Origin: an uncultured Aquimarina sp.
Lineage (GTDB): Bacteria; Bacteroidota; Bacteroidia; Flavobacteriales; Flavobacteriaceae
Length of the DNA stretch: 64,000 bases
NCBI GenBank assembly: GCA_947497175.1
Contig: CANMFM010000003.1
Span: 1-64,000, forward strand
Direction of reading: 5' to 3'
Part shown: in pieces, positions 41,466 through 52,301 of the stretch
Layout of the letters: each line of letters begins with the position of its first letter
Numbering within the stretch: position 1 is the first letter of the stretch
The notes under the pieces: model-generated
Told to the model about the DNA's origin: nothing
What the model saw: the letters and a program-made list of their open reading frames with translations, nothing else
The model's database searches: none
Position numbers and translations under genes: made by a program

Positions 41466-42005
41466 ATGCGTATTATTTCAGGAAAATATAAAGGAAAAAG
41501 GTTAAGTGCTCCAAAAAAACTACCAGTGCGACCTACAACGGATATGGCAAAAGAAGGACTGTTTAATATTCTTAACAATCAGTACAACTTTTCTGAACTA
41601 TCTGTTCTTGATCTTTTTGCAGGAACTGGCAATATTAGTTATGAATTTGCTTCTAGAGGCACCAACAACATTACAGCTGTTGATGCTCATTATGCCTGCA
41701 CGGGGTATATTAAAAGCACAGCTAATGAGCTTGATTTTTCAATTGAAACAATCAAGAGCGATGTCTATAGTTATCTAGAAAAAGTAAAACACAAAGTTGA
41801 TATTATTTTTGCAGACCCGCCTTATGATTTTACCAAAGAGCAATTTCTAAAAATAGCAGAATTAGTTTTTAAGAACAAACTGCTTCTAGATGACGGTCTT
41901 TTAATAATAGAACACTCAAAACACACCTTATTAGAAGACGCTCCAAATTTTGATAATTCGAGAAAATACGGAGGCTCGGTTTTTAGTTTTTTTAAAAACG
42001 AATAA
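41466..42005 (+). CDS. rsmD: 16S rRNA m2G966 methyltransferase family protein
   Basis: MRIISGKYKGKRL, RPTTDMAKEGLFNIL, VLDLFAGTGNISYE, IIFADPPYDF. Confidence 0.94.
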   Translation: MRIISGKYKGKRLSAPKKLPVRPTTDMAKEGLFNILNNQYNFSELSVLDLFAGTGNISYEFASRGTNNITAVDAHYACTGYIKSTANELDFSIETIKSDVYSYLEKVKHKVDIIFADPPYDFTKEQFLKIAELVFKNKLLLDDGLLIIEHSKHTLLEDAPNFDNSRKYGGSVFSFFKNE

Positions 42006-42012
42006 TCAAAAG

Positions 42013-42465
42013 TTATTCATTCATTACAGACATCCTGATCGAAAATTCATCAATCGTAGTCAAACTACTCAAAGAATCGATTTGATGCGAAGCATTACTA
42101 ATGATATCTTCATAAAAAGCCAATACTTTGGCATCAAAGCCTGGTGTATCTTCGGCAGTAATTTTGAAAATATCCATTTGATATATAAAATTATTCAAAA
42201 TATGATGGCTAGACGAAAGCATCGCTTTATAAATATTCAGCTTTGCATTTTCTACTTGAACCTTTTTACTATTTCTTACCGTATCAATAAATAGGAATAA
42301 GAAAAAAATAAATAAGGGAATTAGAATTTCATCAACCTCTAAGTGATCAATACTCGACAAAAACTCTATAAATTGTTCAAAAAGGTCTAAGTCTAAAAAT
42401 ATGGTTGAGAAATAAATAAAAACAGACAATACAAATCCTATAAGCGTTAGTTTGTACTTGTTCAT
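42013..42465 (-). CDS. Small membrane protein of unknown function
   Basis: Two predicted TM segments (LTLIGFVLSVFIYFSTIF, ILIPLFIFFLFLFIDTV). Confidence 0.65.
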   Translation of the reverse strand: MNKYKLTLIGFVLSVFIYFSTIFLDLDLFEQFIEFLSSIDHLEVDEILIPLFIFFLFLFIDTVRNSKKVQVENAKLNIYKAMLSSSHHILNNFIYQMDIFKITAEDTPGFDAKVLAFYEDIISNASHQIDSLSSLTTIDEFSIRMSVMNE

Positions 42466-42673
42466 TGGTTAGGGGGATTAAAGTTAGGGAGTGACGATTT
42501 GTGAGGTTTTATTGGGTTTACGATTAGATACAATTCTTTAAAATTACACCTGCGTTTAAGAGTCGTGATGGATAAATATAAGTAAAAAATAAAAATAGGC
42601 AGCATTTTACAAGTATTTTAACACTAATAAAATGATGTAAACCCATAAAGACACAAGGTAGAAACACTAATTT

Positions 42674-43576
42674 TTATGCCACTTCTTCTCCGGTTGAAGC
42701 TTCCCATATCATAAACCATTCTTGATCCGTAATTTGTTTGTCTAAAGCGTTAACTGCAGACTTAATTCTATCAATTTTGGTTGAACCGATTATTGGATGA
42801 ATCCCTGATGGATGCTTTAAAATCCATGCAATCAAAACCTGATCGTGTGTCATCTCATACTTTATTGCTAATTGATCAACTACCTTGTTTATTCTTACAA
42901 CGCTATCTTCAGGCTGTTTTGCAAAAAACTTACCTCCAGCCAGAGTAGAATACCCCATGGGTTTGATTTTTTTTGAAATACACTGATCTAAAGTACCGTT
43001 GATAAAAGGCTCTAGATGTAAAGGTGAAATTTCTATTTGATTTGTCTCTAAAGAAACAAAAGAATTTAACGTCTCAAACTGTGAAGGAGTAAAATTAGAG
43101 ACTCCAAAATGCAAGACTTTACCTTCTTTTTTGAGTTTGGTAAAAGCGTCAGCTACCTCATCTGGTTTCAATAGAGGACTAGGCCTGTGTATTAATAATA
43201 CATCCAGGTAATCTGTTCTCAAGTTTACCAGCGATTGCTCAACAGATTGTATAATGTACTCTTTACTTGTATTATAAGATTTTATCTTATTATCCGGGCG
43301 ATTTGGCGTAACTAATTTAATTCCACACTTAGTAACTAATTGTATTTTTTCACGAAGAGAAGAAATTCCTTTAAGCGCATTACCAAATAATGTTTCGGTT
43401 GTATAGTGCCCATAGATATCGGCATGGTCAAAGGTAGTGACGTCAATATTTATACAATCTTCAATTAGCTTACGAGACTGATCTACAGATAAATTAGCCC
43501 CCCACTCTCCCCAATTCATACATCCAGCGACTATCTGAGAAAATATAGGTGTATTTTCAGAAATCTTATTATTCAT
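42674..43576 (-). CDS. Aldo/keto reductase
   Basis: TFDHADIYGHYTTETLFGNALK, LVTKCGIK, LDVLLIHRPSPLL, GKVLHFGVSNF, HPIIGSTK. Confidence 0.94.
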   Translation of the reverse strand: MNNKISENTPIFSQIVAGCMNWGEWGANLSVDQSRKLIEDCINIDVTTFDHADIYGHYTTETLFGNALKGISSLREKIQLVTKCGIKLVTPNRPDNKIKSYNTSKEYIIQSVEQSLVNLRTDYLDVLLIHRPSPLLKPDEVADAFTKLKKEGKVLHFGVSNFTPSQFETLNSFVSLETNQIEISPLHLEPFINGTLDQCISKKIKPMGYSTLAGGKFFAKQPEDSVVRINKVVDQLAIKYEMTHDQVLIAWILKHPSGIHPIIGSTKIDRIKSAVNALDKQITDQEWFMIWEASTGEEVA

Positions 43577-43613
43577 AAATGTAATGTTCTTAAAATTATA
43601 CTATCTAAAGCAA

Positions 43614-46538
43614 TTAATAATCTATTGCCTCATAAATAACTCTTTGTATTTCTGATCTAATGTCATTAGAAATTAACTTACGGTTAGCTGAATCAGGAAA
43701 TGTACGGTTACTTAAAAACACATACACAATTTCTTCTTCCGGATCTGCCCAGGTAAAGGTTCCTGTAAAACCGCTATGCCCAAAACTAGTCATTGAAATA
43801 CATCCGCAAGTAGGCCCTATATCCCCTAATTGTGGTTTATCAAAACCAACTCCGCGACGTACATCTTTATGACAATAATAACATGTATTAAAAGCTTGCA
43901 GTGTTTGACTTTTAAAATATTGTTTCCCTCCATAATACCCGCCATTAAGGTACATCTGCATTATCTTAGCAACATCATTCGCATTAGCAAACAAACCAGC
44001 ATGCCCACCAATACCTCCAAACATAGCTGCTCCCTGATCATGAACATACCCATGAATGATTTCGTTTCTAAAAGCTTTATCATTCTCTGTTGGAACGATT
44101 CTTTTTCTTTTAACCCTTGTAAGAGGTAAATATGAAGTATTGTTTGCTCCTAGAGGTCTATAAAAATGTTGTTGTGTAAGCGCATCTAAAGTATTACCAT
44201 AGTATCTTTCAATATATTCTTTTAATAGATAATAAGGTAAATCGCTATACTTGTAACGCAGTCTTTTCCTCAACTCGCTTTCTTTAATTCTCAACATCAA
44301 AGAATCTCTCATATCACTACGCAAATACAGATTATTTGTAACTTGTATATTGAAATCTTTAGATAAATTGCTTCTGTAGTATTTCTTATCAGGCTTTTGT
44401 GTAATGGTATCTAATGTTTTTAGATAAAATGGAATCCAAGCTCTTAATTTAGCATAATGAGATAGCATAGATCTTAATGTGATGTGCTCTTTATTTGATT
44501 CTTTAAAATCAGGTAACATCTCTCCTATCCTGGTATCTAAAGAAATAATCCCCTTATCCTTTAACTCGATCGTAAGTGGCAAAGTTGCTAAAATTTTTGT
44601 AAGCGATGCCAAATCATAAATATCCGAACCTTTAACTTTACGTATTTTATTATAGGTATGATAGCCATAATTTTTATTGAAAATCACTTTTCCTTTTCTG
44701 GCCACAATTAATTGCAAGCCCGGTGCCATCTTTTCTTTCAGGGTGCGCTCTACAATAGAGTCAATTCTTCTGAGCTTATAAGAATTTATCCCGACACTCT
44801 CTGGCAAACCGTAGGTTAATCTTTTTAACGACCTGGTAGCAATACCTGTTCCTAACGGAAAATCTTTACCCAGACTCACAGGGAGCTTTCCTTTTGACTC
44901 TATTGCCCCAAATAGCAATTGAGCAGACTTTTCCTGAGCAACAATACTATTCTGGTAGGACATTACGATTCCTTCCAAATTAGTAGTCGTTAACATATCT
45001 AACATTGCATAGGGTCGTGCAAATATATTGAGTACAGTAGTATTAAGTCTTGCAATTTCATACAACCAAACCAATTCTTTATCCTTAAATTTGTAAGATG
45101 CCCAGGGAGATGAATCAGAGGTATGAAATCCCACAATTACATAATTATAATCACGTAATTTCTCTATCATTTCACTTAATTGGCTCGCTTTTACCCAATC
45201 TACTTGAGTATATTTACTAAGTTGTTCATAAAACGCTTCTCCGGAGTCATCCCCCATAGATACGTATGCAATTTTTTTAAGATCCAGGTTTTTTATCGGT
45301 AGTGTTGCTCTGGCATTTTTTAGAATAGTTAAAGAATTCTCTACCAAATCATGATGTAATAGTTCATTTTTTATACTATTCAGTTCTTCAAATAGATATT
45401 CTGTTGCTACCGGTTTGTACTTATTGAGACCTGCCTTATATTTTGCCAATAAAATTTTTCGAACAGAGTGAGCCAAACGTTCTTCAGTTATCATACCAGA
45501 ATAGTAGGCTGAAATTATTTTTTGAGAAGCTAACGGAACATCTTCAGAAATTAATAGCACATCATTTCCCGCTAAAAATGCGGCTAAGTCAATCTCTCCC
45601 GGATCTTTAAAATCAGAAGCTCCTTTCATATTTAATGCATCTGTAAAAATTAAGCCGCCAAACCCCAGGCTATCCTTTAATATATCGGTAACTACATTTT
45701 TTGAAATTGAAGAAGGATATCCCGATCTGGGCTCTAAACTTGGTATGTTAAGATGAGCAACCATAACACTAGACAATCCTTGATCGATAAGCTTACGATA
45801 GGGATACAACTCTATACTATCAATACGTTGCGCATTAAAATTAATTGTCGGAAGCGTTTTATGAGAATCACTATCAGTATCACCATGGCCAGGAAAGTGT
45901 TTTGCACTTGCCAAAACTCCTTCTTTTTGCATTCCTTTCATAAAAGCTAAGGCTTTTTGAGTTACCATTTCTTTGTCTTCACCAAAAGAACGATTACCTA
46001 TAATTGGGTTTTTAGGATTGGTATTAATATCTACTACCGGTGCAAAATTGATGTGCACTCCTAGTCGCTTACAATGTCTTGCGATCTGCCTGCCCGTTTC
46101 TTCTATCAAATTATTATCTTGTATTGCTCCTAAAGTCATATTCCAGGGAAAAGCTTGAGTAGAATCCAGTCGCATTGCTAACCCCCATTCTGCATCCATA
46201 CCGATTAAGAGGGGGATTTTTGATTTTTCCTGAAATTCGTTATTTAGTTTAGCTTGACGTCCAGGCCCTCCTTTAGAAAATATAACCCCTCCAATATGAT
46301 ATTCTTCGATGAGCTGTTTTATTTTATCGGTTTCCTTTTTAGGTTTTGAAGAAAATATATCAACCATAAAGAGTTGACCTACTTTTTCTTTTAGCGTCAT
46401 TTTACTATAAATACTGTCTACCCAACGTTTTTGAGCATCATATTCTTCTACAAGCAAAGGGTTTTGTTGCTGGCCGTAAAGACTAAAATTTATAAGAACT
46501 ATGATTAAGGATATATACTTTTTAATTATGTGCCACAC
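43614..46538 (-). CDS. Glycoside hydrolase family 3 (NagZ-like) fused to serine beta-lactamase-type hydrolase
   Basis: KEKVGQLFMVDIF, SAKHFPGHGDTDSDSHKTLP, GLIFTDALNMKGA; C-term YDLASLTKILATLPL (SxxK) and GFGHSGFTG-type region (SFGHSGFTGTFTWADPEE). Confidence 0.93.
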   Translation of the reverse strand: MWHIIKKYISLIIVLINFSLYGQQQNPLLVEEYDAQKRWVDSIYSKMTLKEKVGQLFMVDIFSSKPKKETDKIKQLIEEYHIGGVIFSKGGPGRQAKLNNEFQEKSKIPLLIGMDAEWGLAMRLDSTQAFPWNMTLGAIQDNNLIEETGRQIARHCKRLGVHINFAPVVDINTNPKNPIIGNRSFGEDKEMVTQKALAFMKGMQKEGVLASAKHFPGHGDTDSDSHKTLPTINFNAQRIDSIELYPYRKLIDQGLSSVMVAHLNIPSLEPRSGYPSSISKNVVTDILKDSLGFGGLIFTDALNMKGASDFKDPGEIDLAAFLAGNDVLLISEDVPLASQKIISAYYSGMITEERLAHSVRKILLAKYKAGLNKYKPVATEYLFEELNSIKNELLHHDLVENSLTILKNARATLPIKNLDLKKIAYVSMGDDSGEAFYEQLSKYTQVDWVKASQLSEMIEKLRDYNYVIVGFHTSDSSPWASYKFKDKELVWLYEIARLNTTVLNIFARPYAMLDMLTTTNLEGIVMSYQNSIVAQEKSAQLLFGAIESKGKLPVSLGKDFPLGTGIATRSLKRLTYGLPESVGINSYKLRRIDSIVERTLKEKMAPGLQLIVARKGKVIFNKNYGYHTYNKIRKVKGSDIYDLASLTKILATLPLTIELKDKGIISLDTRIGEMLPDFKESNKEHITLRSMLSHYAKLRAWIPFYLKTLDTITQKPDKKYYRSNLSKDFNIQVTNNLYLRSDMRDSLMLRIKESELRKRLRYKYSDLPYYLLKEYIERYYGNTLDALTQQHFYRPLGANNTSYLPLTRVKRKRIVPTENDKAFRNEIIHGYVHDQGAAMFGGIGGHAGLFANANDVAKIMQMYLNGGYYGGKQYFKSQTLQAFNTCYYCHKDVRRGVGFDKPQLGDIGPTCGCISMTSFGHSGFTGTFTWADPEEEIVYVFLSNRTFPDSANRKLISNDIRSEIQRVIYEAIDY

Positions 46539-46545
46539 AAAAATC

Positions 46546-47031
46546 TTAATTTAAAAAACGGTTATGCCAACTATCTCTTGCGGGTACTTCCCAATTGGTA
46601 CGATATTCGGCAATATTAGTCACCAGGTTATTGAAAACAATAGTATTTGGGGATACTGATCTGTTTTTTGCCATTTTCTTAAAGTCGGCCAATGGTTTAT
46701 AGGCCACAAAATCTCCTTGCTTAAAAGAAACATTCATTTTATCCATTAGGTCAACATTATAGGCTTTCTCCAATTCCTGAATAAAATGAACTGATGCATC
46801 AATTGAACATCCTGTAGCAGTATTCATGCCCTGATCTAGACCAATGGTTATAAATCTTTTATATTTAATATCATATCCAGCTTTTAAGTCTGCACCATGC
46901 GCTGTCCATTGTGCTATAAACCGGTCCAATTTCTGTGTAATTTCTTCTAACTCATCTACAGAAAATGACCTGTTAGCTTGATAAATCCATACTCTGGAGG
47001 TTTCGGGAAGGTCATTAAAATCTACCAACAT
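46546..47031 (-). CDS. Conserved Bacteroidetes protein of unknown function
   Basis: MLVDFNDLPETSRVWIYQANRSFSVDELEEI...; often labelled ABC-transporter ATPase by annotation pipelines (from memory) but no Walker motif seen. Confidence 0.7.
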   Translation of the reverse strand: MLVDFNDLPETSRVWIYQANRSFSVDELEEITQKLDRFIAQWTAHGADLKAGYDIKYKRFITIGLDQGMNTATGCSIDASVHFIQELEKAYNVDLMDKMNVSFKQGDFVAYKPLADFKKMAKNRSVSPNTIVFNNLVTNIAEYRTNWEVPARDSWHNRFLN

Positions 47032-47152
47032 TATCTATCTTTTTTACTTTTTACTAAAATAACAAAAACTATCTCTATTCTCTTACATAAAAAAGAGTTA
47101 ATATGAACAACATATTAACTCTAATTAAATTGTATATATAACTAAGAAAAAT

Positions 47153-47944
47153 TTATAAGTCCTGGGCATTAGCAATTAACTCTGCCACATCAAGCACCTC
47201 GATACTATCTTCTTTTTCTTTATTCTTTACACCATCAGTCATCATTGTATTACAAAAAGGGCATCCTGCAGCAATAATATCTGGTTTAGTCTCTAGAGCA
47301 TCTTCAGTTCTTTCAATATTGACATCTTTATTTCCTGGTTCTGGTTCTTTAAACATTTGCGCCCCTCCTGCTCCACAACACAAACCATTCCGCTTACATC
47401 GTTTCATCTCGATGAGCTCAACTTCTAATTTTTTAAGCAAATCTCTGGGAGCTTCATACACATCATTAGCTCTACCCAAGTAACAAGGATCATGAAAAGT
47501 AATTCGTTTCCCCTTAAATTTCCCTCCTTCAACAGTTAATCTCCCTTCATCTAAAAGAGACTTCAGAAACTGTGTATGATGCATCACTTCGTAGTCTCCT
47601 CCTAAAGCAGGATATTCATTTTTCAGGGTATTAAAACAGTGGGGGCATGCTGTAACGACTTTTTTGATTTCATAGGCATTCATTACTTCAATATTAGTAA
47701 CTGCCTGCATCTGAAACAAAAACTCATTACCTGCTCTTTTAGCCGGGTCGCCTGTACAACTCTCTTCTGTTCCTAATACAGCAAAGTCTACATTGGCATT
47801 ATGCAGAAGCTTTACAAAAGCTTTTGTTATCTTTTTAGCTCTATCATCAAAACTACCAGCACAACCTACCCAAAATAATACTTCAGGTTTTTTACCTTCA
47901 GCCATATACTCTGCCATTGTCGGCACCTTTACTGTTTCGCTCAT
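47153..47944 (-). CDS. (Fe-S)-binding protein, heterodisulfide-reductase B-like (CCG domain)
   Basis: VLFWVGCAGSFDDRAK, TACPHCFNTLKNEYP, FHDPCYLGRANDVY, CCGAGGAQMF. Confidence 0.92.
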   Translation of the reverse strand: MSETVKVPTMAEYMAEGKKPEVLFWVGCAGSFDDRAKKITKAFVKLLHNANVDFAVLGTEESCTGDPAKRAGNEFLFQMQAVTNIEVMNAYEIKKVVTACPHCFNTLKNEYPALGGDYEVMHHTQFLKSLLDEGRLTVEGGKFKGKRITFHDPCYLGRANDVYEAPRDLLKKLEVELIEMKRCKRNGLCCGAGGAQMFKEPEPGNKDVNIERTEDALETKPDIIAAGCPFCNTMMTDGVKNKEKEDSIEVLDVAELIANAQDL

Positions 47945-48004
47945 ATGTGTATTTTTTATAATTCTTAGTATATATTCTAAGGTCTTTAAAATATAACCTT
48001 CTTA

Positions 48005-48451
48005 TTAATCGTGCTTACCATCATCAAAAACTTCGATAGTTACCACTCTTTCTACCAATTCTGTAAATTTACCGGTATAGCGGGTGGCTTTAACCAAGTG
48101 GTTATCAATCCAATGATAATTTCCTCCTCTTGGTTTTCCCATTAATAGGCTATGATATTTAAAACCGTGTTTTTTTAACCAGTTTTCGGTTACCTCTCTA
48201 TGGTCTTCTGTTCTTGATGTAAAGAAACATATTATATGTCCTTCATCAAACCATTTATTTAATGTAGCTAAAGCATCAGGAAATGGCTCACAAGTTACCA
48301 TACGTTCTGGCTCTTCATTAGGGACATCATCGGTAATTGTACCATCAATATCAATTAGGTAATTTTTAATACCTTCGGGCAGTACAGGACTTATATGCTC
48401 TCCCGCTTCTACCTTGTCGTGCAATAATTTTTCTACTTCTTCCTTCTTCAT
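48005..48451 (-). CDS. HAD-superfamily-like hydrolase
   Basis: YLIDIDGTITDDVPNEEPE motif I, CFFTSRTEDHREVT motif II. Confidence 0.8.
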   Translation of the reverse strand: MKKEEVEKLLHDKVEAGEHISPVLPEGIKNYLIDIDGTITDDVPNEEPERMVTCEPFPDALATLNKWFDEGHIICFFTSRTEDHREVTENWLKKHGFKYHSLLMGKPRGGNYHWIDNHLVKATRYTGKFTELVERVVTIEVFDDGKHD

Positions 48452-48509
48452 AACTTTTGTGTTCTCTTAATTTTAAAGGTTTATTTGGTTAATTTTTGGT
48501 TTCTTTTAT

Positions 48510-49829
48510 CTACTCATTACTCCAGTTTACTCTATCCATCTGGTTAAATGGCCATGGAGCTCCATTATTTTCTATATTAGACATCATATTATTTAAGTCT
48601 GACGGCGCAGCACTTTGCTCCATAACTAAATATCTTCTCATATCCATTATTATCGATAATGGATTGATACTTACAGGACAAGCTTCTACGCATGCATTAC
48701 AACTTGTACATGCCCATAATTCTTCCGGCGTAATATAATCGTTCAATAATTTTTTCCCATCATCTACAAAACTACCATTCTTATCGATGTTGTCTCCCAC
48801 TTCTTTCAGACGATCTCTGGTATCCATCATGATTTTACGAGGTGAAAGTTTCTTTCCTGTCTGGTTTGCAGGGCACTCGCTGGTACAACGACCACACTCT
48901 GTACAGGTATAAGCATTAAGTAATTGTGCCCAATTGAGATCTGTTACATCTAAGGCTCCAAATGTTGAAGGCTCTGTTTCGGCTTCATCTTCGGCAGGAG
49001 CGGCAAACGGATCAGCATTTGGATCCATCATGAGCATAACTTCGCTGGTTACAGCATCAAGATTGTCTAATTTTCCTTTAGGATTAAGATCTCCATAATA
49101 GGTGTTAGGAAAAGCTAATAGAATATGTAAATGCTTTGAAAAATACAAATAATTTAAAAATACTAAGATTCCTAAAATGTGCAACCACCAAGCTGATCTT
49201 TCAAGCAATAGTAAACTTCCTTCAGACATTCCGTTAAAAAGAGGTGATATAAATTGACTCACAGGGTATGCTCCCGCTTTGATATAATGATCAGCTCCTA
49301 ACTCTTGTAATTGTAAATCAGCGGCATTCATAGTTAAAAATAGCGTCATTAAAACAACTTCAAAATATAAAATGATATTTCCATCGTTTTTGGGCCAGCC
49401 TTTTAACGTTTTAAAACGTTTTATATTGATCACATTACGTCGAATCCAAAAAAGGATTACGCTAACCAGAACCAGTAATGCCAAAATTTCAAAAGAACCT
49501 ATTAAAAAATCATAAAAACTTCCTAGAGGAGCAAATATTCTATGTGTTCCAAAAATACCATCGATTATGATTTCCAGAACTTCGATATTGATTATAATAA
49601 AACCTAAATACACTATAATATGTAATATTCCTGCCACGGGGCGTCTTACCATTTTAGATTGCCCTAAGGCAATCATAGCCATATTCTTGAATCTTTGCCC
49701 TTTATTATCAGAACGATCAACATCAGTACCAAGACGAATATTACGAATAACTTTTCGAATGTTTTTTGTAAAATATCCAATACCGGCTACTAAGGCAATT
49801 ACAAATAGGATATTAGGTATATATTGCAT
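48510..49829 (-). CDS. Membrane (Fe-S)-binding oxidoreductase (4Fe-4S dicluster)
   Basis: CTECGRCTSECPANQTGK and CTSCNACVEACPVSINP clusters; N-terminal TM helices. Confidence 0.92.
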   Translation of the reverse strand: MQYIPNILFVIALVAGIGYFTKNIRKVIRNIRLGTDVDRSDNKGQRFKNMAMIALGQSKMVRRPVAGILHIIVYLGFIIINIEVLEIIIDGIFGTHRIFAPLGSFYDFLIGSFEILALLVLVSVILFWIRRNVINIKRFKTLKGWPKNDGNIILYFEVVLMTLFLTMNAADLQLQELGADHYIKAGAYPVSQFISPLFNGMSEGSLLLLERSAWWLHILGILVFLNYLYFSKHLHILLAFPNTYYGDLNPKGKLDNLDAVTSEVMLMMDPNADPFAAPAEDEAETEPSTFGALDVTDLNWAQLLNAYTCTECGRCTSECPANQTGKKLSPRKIMMDTRDRLKEVGDNIDKNGSFVDDGKKLLNDYITPEELWACTSCNACVEACPVSINPLSIIMDMRRYLVMEQSAAPSDLNNMMSNIENNGAPWPFNQMDRVNWSNE

Positions 49830-49835
49830 AATCTA

Positions 49836-50786
49836 TTATTTTATTGAGTCTGTTGGTTTTTCGTATGGTTTATTTTTTCTTCCAAAAACAGATAAGTGAA
49901 CGTATCGTTTTGGATTTAATCTTAGATCCTGAAGTAATAATTCTAACTGTTTACTGGTTTGCTCAAGATTCTCATATAACTTGTCATCTTTTAGCAACTT
50001 GCCAGCAGTACCTTTTCCTGCATTAAGGTCATTGGATATCTTTTCAAAATTAGCCAATACAATTTCTAGTTCTTTCCCTATTTTCTTAACATTAATTTGA
50101 CCCAAAGAATCTGATACTTTATTAAGTTTAGTAGAGATTTCGTCTACGTTAGAAAAAGCACTATTCAATTTGCCTTCATTATTTGCTAATAAATTATTTA
50201 ATCTGATGGATGTACCTTTAAATTGTTTTACACTGATACTTAGATCTTTAAAAATCGAGTTTAAATTATTTTGATTATCTACATTCAAAATTCCATTAAC
50301 CGAAGTTAACAATGTATCTGCATCTGTGATCGCTGCCTCTAATTTTGCCTGCAAAGGAGTTAATTTGTCATTGACCAACTCCAGAAGACCAGGTTCTATC
50401 CTACCTGGCAGAGTGTCACCATCTTTAGCTTCCAGACCTTTTTCATATTTAGGAATAACCGCAAGCGATTTACCTCCAATTAGTCCTCCACCATAGACCT
50501 TGGCTAAACTATTTTTTGAAAAAGCGAAATCACTGTCTACATTAAACTCTACCACAAGGTTTCCTTCGGTATCTGCAAATCGGATTGCGACTACTTGTCC
50601 AACCACTAAACCATTAATAGTAACGGGTGATGATGGAATAAGCCCTTCGACATTATCATATACCGCATATAGGGTCTTGTCGTTTTCAAGTAGGTTTCTC
50701 CCCTTTAAAAAACTATATCCAAAAATTAAAAGTGCAATTGCACAAATAGCAAGGATTCCTGTCTTAACTTCTCGAGTAAATTTCAA
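49836..50786 (-). CDS. MlaD (MCE) family lipid-transport protein
   Basis: [49 protein letters not shown]. Confidence 0.92.
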   Translation of the reverse strand: MKFTREVKTGILAICAIALLIFGYSFLKGRNLLENDKTLYAVYDNVEGLIPSSPVTINGLVVGQVVAIRFADTEGNLVVEFNVDSDFAFSKNSLAKVYGGGLIGGKSLAVIPKYEKGLEAKDGDTLPGRIEPGLLELVNDKLTPLQAKLEAAITDADTLLTSVNGILNVDNQNNLNSIFKDLSISVKQFKGTSIRLNNLLANNEGKLNSAFSNVDEISTKLNKVSDSLGQINVKKIGKELEIVLANFEKISNDLNAGKGTAGKLLKDDKLYENLEQTSKQLELLLQDLRLNPKRYVHLSVFGRKNKPYEKPTDSIK

Positions 50787-50873
50787 AATAGCTTAAATTT
50801 TAAGACACAAATTTAGAATAAAAAATACATATCTACTGATTATTCTTTAACGAATTGTCAGTATTTATTTAGA

Positions 50874-52004
50874 TTAATTCGAAGAAGTGTTAGCTTTTAG
50901 AGCTTCTGTTAAAGGAATTAATTCATTATTGCGAAAAGCAACAACGAAACTGGAATCAAATCCTTTGCCTACTGCAATTTCCTTTAACTCTTGTATTAAT
51001 GTATAGTTAGGCGTACTTCCGAAGAAATATTTGTATAAATCTCCAGTTTTGATTTTTGATAATTGATCCAAGCCATTAAAGTTAAATGACTGAAGTTCTA
51101 TATCTGTTGAACCTGCTGCAATTTGGACCTTAAAAATAATATCTTCATAGACCTTATCTCCTTCTATCTTAGCAGTAACGTTACCAGCCTCTTGAGGTGT
51201 TTCAGGTTTTGGAACATAGTAAATAGCATCAAGACTTTCTTTATAATCTATAATAGAGGTTGTAATCGACTTTGCCATATCGTCTTGTCCTTTTTTAGAA
51301 TTAAGGTATTTTCCTTCGCTATTATTGGTAAGAAAACCAAGCTCAATGAGTACGCTTGGCATATACGTTTGATGTAGTACAACAAAACCGGCTTGTTTTA
51401 CTCCTCTACTTTTTCTTTCTAATGCTTTTTTAAATCTATTTTGAACAAAACTTGCCAGGGTAAGACTTTGATCCAGGTACTCTTCTTGCATTAATGTTAA
51501 TCCAATAATAGATTCTGGAGAATTTGGATCAAAACCATCATAATTAGCTTCATAATTATCCTCTAACAGAATTACAGAGTTTTCATTTTTAGCTACATTA
51601 AAGTTTTCATCATTAGCATGAAGTCCCAAAACGAAGGTTTCGGTACCGTAGGCTTGAGATCTATGAGAATTACAATGCACAGATACGAATAAGTCTGCAT
51701 TAGCCTTGTTGGCTATTCGTCCTCTCTCATGCAATTCAATAAATTCATCTGTTTTTCGGGTATATACCACTTTAAATCTTGGATCTTTCTCTAAAATTTC
51801 ACCAACGGATAACACTACATTAAGTGCTATTTCTTTCTCTTTATAACCATTTCCTCTATTACCAGAATCATGTCCTCCATGTCCTGCGTCTAAAACAACT
51901 ACAAACTTCTCTTTTTCTTGTGAAAAAGCAGAAGTAGTAAGTGCAGAAATTAAAAAAAATAAGGCTGCAAAGAAAATACTATATCTAATACTCCGTCTTC
52001 TCAT
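50874..52004 (-). CDS. N-acetylmuramoyl-L-alanine amidase
   Basis: VVLDAGHGGHDSGNRGNGYKEKEIALNV, RTDEFIELHERGRIANKANADLFVSVHCNSH; start moved to MRRRSIRYSIFF. Confidence 0.94.
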   Translation of the reverse strand: MRRRSIRYSIFFAALFFLISALTTSAFSQEKEKFVVVLDAGHGGHDSGNRGNGYKEKEIALNVVLSVGEILEKDPRFKVVYTRKTDEFIELHERGRIANKANADLFVSVHCNSHRSQAYGTETFVLGLHANDENFNVAKNENSVILLEDNYEANYDGFDPNSPESIIGLTLMQEEYLDQSLTLASFVQNRFKKALERKSRGVKQAGFVVLHQTYMPSVLIELGFLTNNSEGKYLNSKKGQDDMAKSITTSIIDYKESLDAIYYVPKPETPQEAGNVTAKIEGDKVYEDIIFKVQIAAGSTDIELQSFNFNGLDQLSKIKTGDLYKYFFGSTPNYTLIQELKEIAVGKGFDSSFVVAFRNNELIPLTEALKANTSSN

Positions 52005-52301
52005 GTGTTTGTTCAATTTTTCTCCAATGGTTATTTCGTAATTCCTTACTGTATGTAACAATTCATATTTTTTTAAGTTTACTAATTATAGTAAACGATA
52101 AGCGTTAGTAAATAATATAACGGCTATTTTGAAACATTCTTAACATGTTTCCGTATTTAATAATACCTTAAAATCAGAAAGATTATGATTTATAAAACAA
52201 ATACACACTCTCTTAGTTTAAATGGCTTTAGAGTTATACCACCAATATATTTTTTTATTTTTTTATCAATTGCAATCTAAGCACAAAAAATATATGTAAT
52301 T

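Noticed and set aside
43830-44129. Plus-strand 99-aa ORF
   Set aside because: Antisense to the GH3 fusion; no supporting features
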